Assembly (NCBI RefSeq): GCF_030730925.1
Contig: NZ_JAVAMB010000006.1
Span: 186,001-250,000, forward strand
Reading direction: 5' to 3'
Origin: Flavobacterium sp. DG2-3
GTDB lineage: Bacteria; Bacteroidota; Bacteroidia; Flavobacteriales; Flavobacteriaceae
Length of the DNA: 64,000 bases
The notes beneath the pieces are model-generated. The model was not told where the DNA came from, did not search any database, and worked only from the letters and a program-made list of their open reading frames with translations. Shown in pieces: positions 26,569 to 35,942 of this stretch; position 1 is the first letter of the stretch, and every line of letters begins with the position of its first letter. A program made the position numbers and the translations under genes.

Positions 26569-26694
26569 GAACCTGAAAGGTTCAAATGTCTATAGCAAAT
26601 TAATCCTGAATTATTTTACGACCCCATCGGGGTCGAATGTTAACCGCAGAAAACAATTTCTATAAACATTTGAATCCTCCGGATTCTGATGTTG
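26569..26694. repeat. REP-like three-hairpin element, copy 2
   Basis: The same layout 169 bp downstream and in the same orientation: hairpin A at 26569-26583, central hairpin CGACCCC-ATC-GGGGTCG at 26619-26635, terminal hairpin GAATCC-TCC-GGATTC at 26672-26686. Within the hairpins, only the loop bases of the second and third differ from copy 1. The two copies fill the lgt / PagL-like gap (26322-26750), which holds no gene. Confidence 0.85.
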
Positions 26695-26750
26695 TAAATA
26701 TGCTTTAAATAAAAAAATGATCAATATCTCACTTATTAGGTATTTTCTTT

Positions 26751-27362
26751 TTATAGCTGATAAGAAATACCAAATTCAATATTCTTTGTATTATAGCCTG
26801 CATTACTGCTTCCTAAGCCAGCATTCGAAACATGCCTTACACTCGGGCGGATATCAAATCGAAACTCATGATATCTTGTAGTAAAACCAAGAGCTAAAAC
26901 ATCTGCAAAAGCAAAACCTTTAGACATTCGTTCTGTTTCTGTATCTGTAATCATCGGTCCAATACTTCCTAAAATATAAAACGAACAAACTTTATCGATA
27001 GGCTTTCGAATTAAAAAACCACAATTAAGCACATATTCTCGAACGTCTTTTAATTGCGTATATTCATCTCTTTTTTGCTGATAATTAGGTGTTTCAGGTT
27101 TCACAAAATAGAAATTCAACAATTGATGCTTCCCAAAGTTAATCTCAGGCTGAACCAATATTTGATATTGAAAATGCTTTGTTTCTTTTAACTTATAATA
27201 TATCTGAAGTTTATAAAAGTGATTGGTAAACGTATAGTTTCTATTATTAAACTCACTTCCAAAACCATAATTAAACCCTAGAGAAAAATGCGAATTACGT
27301 TCCTGTCCAGCCATTTTTGCACCTAAAAGAAACAGTAAGCCTAAAAGTAATTTTCTTGTCAT
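26751..27362 (-). CDS. Acyloxyacyl hydrolase / PagL-like lipid A deacylase family protein
   Basis: About 203 residues from the ATG at 27362, which puts a signal peptide (MTRKLLLGLLFLLGAKMAG) at the start. A longer frame reaches 27395. The protein is a small beta-barrel. The C-terminal segment has RHVSNAGL, the PagL signature with His177 and Ser179. The position 14 residues after the His, where PagL has its catalytic Glu, is Asn (NAGYN). A Glu is found five residues later in NIEFG. The family trims acyl chains from lipid A at the outer membrane. Activity here is uncertain. It lies downstream of the secDF terminator on the same strand. Confidence 0.7.
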   Translation of the reverse strand: MTRKLLLGLLFLLGAKMAGQERNSHFSLGFNYGFGSEFNNRNYTFTNHFYKLQIYYKLKETKHFQYQILVQPEINFGKHQLLNFYFVKPETPNYQQKRDEYTQLKDVREYVLNCGFLIRKPIDKVCSFYILGSIGPMITDTETERMSKGFAFADVLALGFTTRYHEFRFDIRPSVRHVSNAGLGSSNAGYNTKNIEFGISYQL

Positions 27363-27398
27363 AAATTGTTTTGAAATTCTATTTAAATATAGCACAAA

Positions 27399-27428
27399 AA
27401 AAAGATCCAGCTTGCGCTGGATCTTTTT
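27399..27428 (-). terminator. secDF terminator
   Basis: GATCCAGC at 27404-27411 pairs with GCTGGATC at 27416-27423 around TTGC, with A runs on the + strand giving a U run on the minus transcript. It lies 19-48 bp after the secDF stop and upstream of the PagL-like gene. Confidence 0.88.
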
Positions 27429-27446
27429 ATATAATCAAAATAGTAA

Positions 27447-30437
27447 TTATGCTTTATTGTGTTTGTCTTCGATTGTATGTTTCTCATCATTAGAAATCGT
27501 ATCAACCAATACTGGAGTTGCGATGAATAATGAAGAATAAGTACCAACGATAATACCAATTAACATTGCGAAGATAAATCCTCTGATAGACTCTCCACCG
27601 AAGATAAACATCGTTAATAATACGATGATCATCATTAATGAAGTATTCAATGTTCTTGATAATGTAGTATTAATAGAAGCGTTTACGATATCTTCGAAGC
27701 TACCTTTACGGTTTCCGATGATAAACTCTCTTACCCTGTCAAATACAATTACCGTATCGTTCATAGAATAACCAATTACAGTCAAGATCGCAGCGATAAA
27801 GTGCTGATCCATTTCCATGTGGAATGGCATGAATTTGTAGCATAAAGAGTAGATTCCTAATACAAAGATAACGTCGTGAGCAACAGCTGCAATCGCACCT
27901 AATGAATATTGCCATTTACGGAAAGATACCATTAAGTATAAGAAAATAACTGCCATCGCACCAAGAACCGCCCAGTAAGAGTTAGTTTTGATATCCTCAG
28001 AAATAGAAGCACCAACTTTAGAAGCTTGCAACACACCTACTGTTTTACCATTATAAGAGTTGGTAAATTTATCGTAAGAAGTATTTGGGAAATATTTCTG
28101 TAAAGCTGCATATAATTTCTGGTTCACTTCCTCATCGATAGCTACACCATCTTCTTTAATTTTATATTTAGTTGTGATTTTCAACTGATCATCATCACCT
28201 AAAATTTTAGCTTCAACTGGTGTACCGAAAGCTGCAGATAATTCATCTGAAACTGCAGTTGCATCAACTGGTTTCTCAAATTTAACTTGGAATGTTCTTC
28301 CTCCAACAAAATCAACACCTTCATCTAATCCGTTAACGAAGAAGATAGAAACTAAACTTACTACTGTTACAATAGTAGAGAAGATATAAGTGAATTTTTT
28401 AACTTTAATAAAGTCAAAGTGGAAGTTTGTAAACCAGTTTTTAGTAATATTTGTAGAGAACGTTAAATCTGCTTTTCCTGCAATGTTTCTGTCGATAAAG
28501 ATTCTAGCAATAAAGATTGATGTAAACAATGAAGTTACGATACCAATTAATAATGTTAATGCGAAACCTTTAATAGGACCTGTACCGAAAATAAATAAGA
28601 TCGCTCCAGTTAAAACGTGAGTAACGTTAGCATCAATAATAGAACGCATTGCACCATGCCATCCGTAAGAAGCTTGAACTGCTTCTGAAAGTGATTTACC
28701 TTCACGCAATTCTTCTTTTGCTCTTTCGTAGATAATAATGTTCGCATCTACCGCAGTACCCAATGTTAATACGATACCTGCAATACCTGGTAATGTTAAT
28801 ACAAAACCAAAACTTGCCATAATTCCGAATAAGAATAGTAAGTTTAATAATAATGCAAGGTTAGCATACCAACCAGCTTTACCATAATAGAATACCATCC
28901 AAACGCAAACTAATAAGAAACCTAATACAGAAGAAATTGTACCTGCATCAATAGCTGCTTGTCCTAAAGATGGACCAACAACAGTTGATTGGATAATATC
29001 TGCAGAAGCTGGTAATTTACCTGCATTTAATACGTTAGCTAAATCTTTAGTTTCAGCTACATCAAATGAACCTGTAATCTCAGATCTTCCTCCAGCAATA
29101 GGACCGCTTGTAACACCTGGAGCAGAATATACGATATCATCTAATACAATAGCAATGTAGCTTTTTTGAGCGAATGCTCTTCCTGTAAGTTCTTCCCAAA
29201 CTTTAGCACCTTGGCTGTTCATCTGCATAGAAACTGCAGGTTTACCCATTTGGTCAAAAGTATCTTTTGCATCAGTTACAACACCACCGCTCATTGCTGG
29301 ATTATTGTCTCTGTTACCTTTTAAAGCGTATAATTCAACAGCTTCGATATCTGCTGCGCTTTTAATGTCTTTTGCTTTAGGATCTTTAATAGTTGTTGGC
29401 TTGCTCCATACAAATTTTGCATAGTGTTGGTCAGCAGCTAATAAAACTCTAATTTCTGGTCTTTTGAAATAATCATTGATAGCAGCAGTATCTTTAGGAG
29501 CAAAATAACCTAAAACTGGTCCGCCACCTTGAACGATCATTTTATCAAATAAAGGATTGTTTCCTTTTTTAACTTCTGAAGAATCTTTAGCATCAGTTAA
29601 TAATGCATTTAATGAATCTTTAGCAACTGTTTTAGTTTCAGTCTTTTTAACTTCAGTTTTCTTTAAAGCTTCGTTTGCTGATACTAAGAAATTACCAATT
29701 TCTTCAACTTTATAAGTTTCCCAAAACTCTAATTGAGCTTTTCCTCCTAATAATTTTTTAATTCTATCAACATCTTTAGCACCTGGAAGCTCTACTAAGA
29801 TCCTTCCTGTTTCCCCTAATTTTTGAATGTTTGGCTGTGTAACACCAAATTTATCGATACGCTCTCTTAATACTTTAAAAGCACTTTCTACAGACTCATC
29901 AACTTTTCTTTTGATAACTTTTTGAACCTGCGCGTCAGACATTTGAAAATCTACACCACCTTCTCCTTGAAGACTTCTGTTTGCGAAGATATCTGGAGAT
30001 GCTAATTTTACAGAACCTTTTGAGTTTGCTTCAAAAGCTTCAAAAAACTTATTTAAATACGTTTTGTTTCCTTCTAAATTTGCAGAAGCATCGGCTAACG
30101 ATTTATTAAATACTGGGTTTTTAGAATTGTTAGCTAAACCTTTTAAAACATCCTTAATAGAAATTTGAAGAATCACGTTGATTCCCCCTTCTAAGTCAAG
30201 ACCTTTGTTTAGCTGTTTGTTTTTCACTTCGTTATAAGTGAAATCAGTAAAACCAAGATTTAATACTTTTTCTTTACCAATAGAATCTAAGTATTTCAGC
30301 TCTTTATCAGGATTATCTCCTGCAAAAGCTTTAGCTTCACTTTTGACACTATTTGCCACAAAAGTGAATGATAGTTGGTAAATACTTACCAATGCAAATA
30401 GAATTGCGAAAAATTTAATAAGTCCTTTATTCTGCAT
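27447..30437 (-). CDS. secDF: Protein translocase subunit SecDF (fused)
   Basis: A 996-residue fusion of SecD and SecF, the proton-driven accessory of the SecYEG translocon. An N-terminal helix is followed by the SecD motif LNKGLDLEGGINVIL (~78-92), the large periplasmic P1 domain, and the SecD helix bundle with GTAVDANIIIYERAKEEL. The SecF half starts near FTYIFSTIVTVVSLVSIF and has VDFVGGRTFQVKF and SMNDTVIVFDRVREF. Both Asp-containing conserved motifs are intact. The fusion is normal in Bacteroidota. A promoter lies at 30519-30545 and a terminator at 27399-27428. Confidence 0.96.
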   Translation of the reverse strand: MQNKGLIKFFAILFALVSIYQLSFTFVANSVKSEAKAFAGDNPDKELKYLDSIGKEKVLNLGFTDFTYNEVKNKQLNKGLDLEGGINVILQISIKDVLKGLANNSKNPVFNKSLADASANLEGNKTYLNKFFEAFEANSKGSVKLASPDIFANRSLQGEGGVDFQMSDAQVQKVIKRKVDESVESAFKVLRERIDKFGVTQPNIQKLGETGRILVELPGAKDVDRIKKLLGGKAQLEFWETYKVEEIGNFLVSANEALKKTEVKKTETKTVAKDSLNALLTDAKDSSEVKKGNNPLFDKMIVQGGGPVLGYFAPKDTAAINDYFKRPEIRVLLAADQHYAKFVWSKPTTIKDPKAKDIKSAADIEAVELYALKGNRDNNPAMSGGVVTDAKDTFDQMGKPAVSMQMNSQGAKVWEELTGRAFAQKSYIAIVLDDIVYSAPGVTSGPIAGGRSEITGSFDVAETKDLANVLNAGKLPASADIIQSTVVGPSLGQAAIDAGTISSVLGFLLVCVWMVFYYGKAGWYANLALLLNLLFLFGIMASFGFVLTLPGIAGIVLTLGTAVDANIIIYERAKEELREGKSLSEAVQASYGWHGAMRSIIDANVTHVLTGAILFIFGTGPIKGFALTLLIGIVTSLFTSIFIARIFIDRNIAGKADLTFSTNITKNWFTNFHFDFIKVKKFTYIFSTIVTVVSLVSIFFVNGLDEGVDFVGGRTFQVKFEKPVDATAVSDELSAAFGTPVEAKILGDDDQLKITTKYKIKEDGVAIDEEVNQKLYAALQKYFPNTSYDKFTNSYNGKTVGVLQASKVGASISEDIKTNSYWAVLGAMAVIFLYLMVSFRKWQYSLGAIAAVAHDVIFVLGIYSLCYKFMPFHMEMDQHFIAAILTVIGYSMNDTVIVFDRVREFIIGNRKGSFEDIVNASINTTLSRTLNTSLMMIIVLLTMFIFGGESIRGFIFAMLIGIIVGTYSSLFIATPVLVDTISNDEKHTIEDKHNKA

Positions 30438-30518
30438 TATTACTAAAAATTAATTATGTTTTATTTTTGTTTTTGTTTTAAAGTCCCATAAAATAAGCCC
30501 TGACATGATTTTTTAAAA

Positions 30519-30545
30519 CAAAAATACGAGATCACGAATTACCAA
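30519..30545 (-). promoter_or_regulatory. Promoter of secDF
   Basis: On the minus strand, TTG (complement 30543-30545) is followed after 16 bp by TATTTTTG (30519-30526), a perfect TAnnTTTG. The leader would be about 75 nt. A second perfect box TATATTTG lies at 30563-30570. Confidence 0.6.
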
Positions 30546-30616
30546 TTTTTTTTTAAACCGAGCAAATATATTATTTACGAAAATATTAACCAATTTATTT
30601 ATTAATTAATCTCAAA

Positions 30617-30655
30617 AAAAAAGCTGCAAAAGTGCAGCTTCTTTTCTTTTTTGCG
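30617..30655 (-). terminator. mdh terminator
   Basis: AAGCTGCA at 30621-30628 and TGCAGCTT at 30633-30640 flank a 4-nt loop, with A runs giving U tracts on the minus transcript. Confidence 0.85.
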
Positions 30656-30662
30656 GTTTTTA

Positions 30663-31598
30663 TTATACTAATATGGATTTCAAGGCATCATTCATACTTC
30701 GAACTGCATCTGCACTTTTGGCAAATAATGCTTTTTCCTGATCATTTAAATTTATATCTAAAATTTCTTCGACTCCATTTTTACCAATTATACAAGGTAC
30801 ACCTATGCAAATATCATTCTGTCCATATTCACCTTCAACAAAAACAGAACAAGCAATCATTTTCTTTTGATCGTTTAAAATACTGTCTACTAAATACGCT
30901 ACAGAAGCTCCTGGAGCATACCAAGCAGAAGTTCCTAAAAGACCAGTAAGAGTTGCTCCTCCTACCATGGTGTCTGCTGCAACTTTTTGCAAGACTTCTT
31001 CTGAAAGAAATTCTGTTACTGGAATCCCGTTGTAAGATGCCAGACGAGTTAACGGAATCATAGTCGTATCACCATGACCTCCTATTACCATTGCCGAAAT
31101 ATCATTTGCAGGTTTATCTAATGCCAATGAAAGATACGTTCTAAAACGAGAACTATCCAAAGCACCACCCATACCTATAATTCTATTTTTTGGAAGACCA
31201 GTAGCTTTTAACGCTAAATAAGTCATAGTATCCATTGGATTGGAAACTACAACAATAATGGTATCTGGAGAATATTTCAACACATTCTCAGCAACTGTTT
31301 TTACAATTCCTGCATTGATACCGATTAATTCTTCTCTTGTCATTCCCGGTTTTCTCGGAATTCCTGATGTAATAACAACTACATCACTTCCGGCAGTTTT
31401 AGAATAATCGTTGGTAACTCCAGAAACTTTGGTATTAAAACCTGTGTTTGTAGCACACTGTGTAATATCCAACGCTTTACCTTCGGCAAAACCTTCTTTA
31501 ATATCCAACAATACTACTTCACTTGCAATTCCTCTATAAGAAATAACATCTGCACATGTAGCTCCAACATTTCCCGCTCCTACAATGGTAACTTTCAT
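30663..31598 (-). CDS. mdh: Malate dehydrogenase
   Basis: A 311-residue NAD-dependent lactate/malate dehydrogenase of the LDH-like MDH type, interconverting malate and oxaloacetate in the TCA cycle. The dinucleotide loop VGAGNVGATCAD is at residues 5-16. Substrate arginines lie in RKPGMTREEL and GALDSSRFRTYL, and the catalytic His is in IGGHGDTTMIPL. Length and motifs are those of the MDH group common in Bacteroidota. It lies 116 bp downstream of gyrB on the same strand, with a 16-bp inverted repeat between them that may end gyrB transcription. Confidence 0.95.
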   Translation of the reverse strand: MKVTIVGAGNVGATCADVISYRGIASEVVLLDIKEGFAEGKALDITQCATNTGFNTKVSGVTNDYSKTAGSDVVVITSGIPRKPGMTREELIGINAGIVKTVAENVLKYSPDTIIVVVSNPMDTMTYLALKATGLPKNRIIGMGGALDSSRFRTYLSLALDKPANDISAMVIGGHGDTTMIPLTRLASYNGIPVTEFLSEEVLQKVAADTMVGGATLTGLLGTSAWYAPGASVAYLVDSILNDQKKMIACSVFVEGEYGQNDICIGVPCIIGKNGVEEILDINLNDQEKALFAKSADAVRSMNDALKSILV

Positions 31599-31649
31599 AT
31601 TTTTTACTTTATCGGTTATTAATTTATTTTTGTCTCTTCCTTAAAAAGA

Positions 31650-31694
31650 CAATTCGTTTAATTGTCTAGTAAATTTAAACAATTAAACGAATTG
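31650..31694 (-). terminator. 16-bp inverted repeat between gyrB and mdh
   Basis: CAATTCGTTTAATTGT at 31650-31665 and its perfect reverse complement at 31679-31694 flank a 13-nt loop. It may act as a terminator for gyrB, but the stem is AT-rich and it also resembles the gap-filling repeats seen elsewhere in the window. Confidence 0.55.
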
Positions 31695-31713
31695 AAATTA
31701 TTAATTTTTCATT

Positions 31714-33711
<1,998 letters not shown>

Positions 33712-33796
33712 CTATATACCCAGTAAATTAAACGTTAAAGCGTGTAAGTTATCAACAGAAACTTGAATTTAAATTCCAATCTCAAACCTTTGCGCT

Positions 33797-34007
33797 AAAA
33801 ATTCCAAATTCCAACGCTTAAATAATAAAGATACTGTAAAAAAACTAAAAATCCGAAACAGAAACTGTTTCGGATTTTATACTATTTCCCAAATTGGAAT
33901 TTGGAATTTTATTATTGGGATTTCAACACAATTGGAATTTGGAATTTTATTTTTTGGAATTTCAATAAAAAATTGGAATTTGGAATTTATTTTATTGGAA
34001 TTTCATT
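33797..34007. repeat. Three ~40-bp tandem copies plus inverted partner, word TTGGAATTTGGAATTTT
   Basis: Units start near 33891, 33930 and 33971. Each has AATTGGAATTTGGAATTT followed by a TTGGAATTTC-like tail (TTGGGATTTC in the first). The last unit runs into the stop codon of the asparagine synthetase gene. An inverted partner AAAATTCCAAATTCCAA lies at 33797-33813. The 353-bp gap to gyrB otherwise holds only the terminator at 33848 and the gyrB promoter. Confidence 0.8.
33848..33878 (-). terminator. Terminator downstream of the asparagine synthetase paralogue
   Basis: AAAATCCGAAACAG at 33848-33861 and its exact reverse complement at 33865-33878 flank AAA. The 14-bp perfect stem is followed by TTTTAGTTTT on the minus transcript. 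Confidence 0.85.
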
Positions 34008-35624
34008 TTAAGCAATAACATTAGCCTTCACACCTTCAAAATTCCCTTTCAAGTGTGCCGCATTTGCTCTTCCGCTTGGATCAAGGTTTTCTTGCCATTT
34101 CGGAATCCATTTACGAACGGTTTGTGCTGCGCTGACCTGCGGATAGAATTTATGAAAAATCGATCTGTACAGATACGCTTCTTTAGTCGTTGGTGAATTA
34201 TACGGAAATTCTGCACTTGCTCCAGCTAATTGCTCATCTGTAACTTGCGAAGAACAGTATTCAATCAATTCATCAACCCAATTGTATCCTACTCCATCAG
34301 AAAACTGTTCTTTCTGACGCCATAAAACTTCTGAAGGCAAATAAGGATCTTCTGGAGTATCGAAAGCTTTTCTTAAAATATATTTTTCAACGCCATCATA
34401 ATTTTTTGGCTGTTTTTCTTCTGTTTTAATTCGAATGGCCACATCTAAAAATTCGGTATCCAAAAACGGAATACGAACTTCTAATCCATTTGCCATTGTC
34501 GTTTTATCTGCACGCAGTAAATCGGCTGTAAAAAGCTTCTGCACTCTTTCTATAGTTTCATCTTGAAATTCTTCTTCAGAAGGCGCATTTCTAAAATATA
34601 AATGCCCTCCAAAAACTTCATCTGCCCCTTCGCCCGACAAGATCACTTTTATGCCTTGATCTGCAATTGCTTTAGAAAGCAAATACATTGGAACACCTGA
34701 ACGCACAGAAATAATATCATAAGTCTCGATATGATAAATTACATTCTCCAAAACTTTAACCCCTTCTTCAACAGAGAAATGAATTTCGTGATGTTCTGTT
34801 CCTAAAAATGCTGCCGCCTTTCTAGCCGAAATATTATCCGGAGCATCTGCATCTAATCCGATAGAAAAAGAATGCAGTTTTTCTCCCTTTTCTTTTAGCA
34901 ATCTCGAAGTGATTGCCGAAATCAAAGATGTATCCAAACCTCCTGACAGCACTACTCCTAGAGGCACTTCTGCCAATAGACGTTTGCGAGTAGCCTGAAT
35001 CAGACTTTCGCGAATCAATTCTAAATCTAGCGGTTGAGTTGCTTTTTTATGATCTTCGTATTCTGGATGATAATATTTTACAAAACCGGTTTTTGCGGTA
35101 TAATAATGTCCTGGAGGAAAAGTAGAAAACGATTTGCACTGGTCGGCAATAGATTTCATTTCTGAAGAAAAATAAATTCTTCCTCTTTCGTCTAAACCAT
35201 AATATAAAGGTTTCACTCCAATCGGATCGCGACCTGCAATATATTTATCACCGTCAACCACCACAAAAGCAAAATCTCCGTCTAGCTTATTACAGAAATC
35301 ATAACCGAATTCTTCATAAAGATGCACAATTACTTCTGAATCTGATTCGGTTCTGAAAGTATGATTTTTTAAAACCGTATTTTTAAGTTCCTGATAGTTA
35401 TAAATTTCACCATCATGAATCATCCAAGCTTTATCAGTACCTTGAATTGGCTGTTTCCCAGAAGTAAGATCAATAATCGACAAACTTTCATGGCATAATA
35501 TACTGCCATTTTCCATAATGTGAATATCGCTTTCATCAGGGCCGCGGTGCGACATTCTTTCAGAAAGTTCTTTTACAAGTTTGGGGTCTTTTCCTTTACC
35601 AATTACAGCTAATAATCCAGACAT
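34008..35624 (-). CDS. asnB: Asparagine synthetase paralogue with inactivated glutaminase site
   Basis: A 538-residue AsnB-type protein: class II glutamine amidotransferase domain (~1-190), then an ATP-dependent synthetase domain with LSGGLDTS, SFSIGLD, LSGEGADEVFGG and RIPFLD. The synthetase side looks intact. The glutaminase side does not. The nucleophile after Met1 is Ser2 (MSGLLAVIG; codon TCT), the Arg that holds the glutamine carboxylate is Ser47 (CHESLSIID), and the oxyanion Asn is Asp71 (IHDGEIYN). The paralogue upstream at 35943 has Cys, Arg and Asn at these places. It should depend on free ammonia, on the partner, or serve another role. It has a separate promoter region at 35705-35736. 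Confidence 0.9.
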   Translation of the reverse strand: MSGLLAVIGKGKDPKLVKELSERMSHRGPDESDIHIMENGSILCHESLSIIDLTSGKQPIQGTDKAWMIHDGEIYNYQELKNTVLKNHTFRTESDSEVIVHLYEEFGYDFCNKLDGDFAFVVVDGDKYIAGRDPIGVKPLYYGLDERGRIYFSSEMKSIADQCKSFSTFPPGHYYTAKTGFVKYYHPEYEDHKKATQPLDLELIRESLIQATRKRLLAEVPLGVVLSGGLDTSLISAITSRLLKEKGEKLHSFSIGLDADAPDNISARKAAAFLGTEHHEIHFSVEEGVKVLENVIYHIETYDIISVRSGVPMYLLSKAIADQGIKVILSGEGADEVFGGHLYFRNAPSEEEFQDETIERVQKLFTADLLRADKTTMANGLEVRIPFLDTEFLDVAIRIKTEEKQPKNYDGVEKYILRKAFDTPEDPYLPSEVLWRQKEQFSDGVGYNWVDELIEYCSSQVTDEQLAGASAEFPYNSPTTKEAYLYRSIFHKFYPQVSAAQTVRKWIPKWQENLDPSGRANAAHLKGNFEGVKANVIA

Positions 35625-35704
35625 AATCTTTTATTTTATTATTCTATTTCCTCTAGTGTTCAAAATATAAATTGAACATTAAAAAATCATTAAAATTTTT
35701 CAGC

Positions 35705-35736
35705 GAAAGCAAAACTATGTATTAATTTTTGCTTTC
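35705..35736 (-). promoter_or_regulatory. Promoter and overlapping operator-like dyad of the asparagine synthetase paralogue
   Basis: GAAAGCAAAA (35705-35714) and TTTTGCTTTC (35727-35736) form a perfect 10-bp inverted repeat with a 12-bp spacer. A perfect minus-strand -7 box TAGTTTTG (35710-35717) overlaps the first arm. The remaining gap 35625-35942 holds no gene apart from the terminator at 35874. Confidence 0.5.
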
Positions 35737-35873
35737 AGCTATTAAATTGATTAAAATATTTAGAATTCAGTATCAATTCAGCAGATTTCAAATATATTAA
35801 AAGAAAGTCAAACAACTGTATTTGAAAGTGTGCAAACTTTTTCAAATCCTATTATTTAACATCTTTAGACAAG

Positions 35874-35902
35874 AAAAACGCTCTCGGCTAGAGAACGTTT
35901 TT
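35874..35902 (-). terminator. asnB terminator
   Basis: AAAAACGCTCTC and GAGAACGTTTTT flank GGCTA, with one unpaired base. It lies about 40 bp after the asnB stop. Confidence 0.8.
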
Positions 35903-35942
35903 CCTAAAAAATATATACTAATTCTAAAAATTAAACTCTTTT

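Noticed and set aside
26400..26694. CRISPR array
   Set aside because: Only two units, each internally structured with three hairpins. No uniform repeat-spacer pattern and no cas gene.
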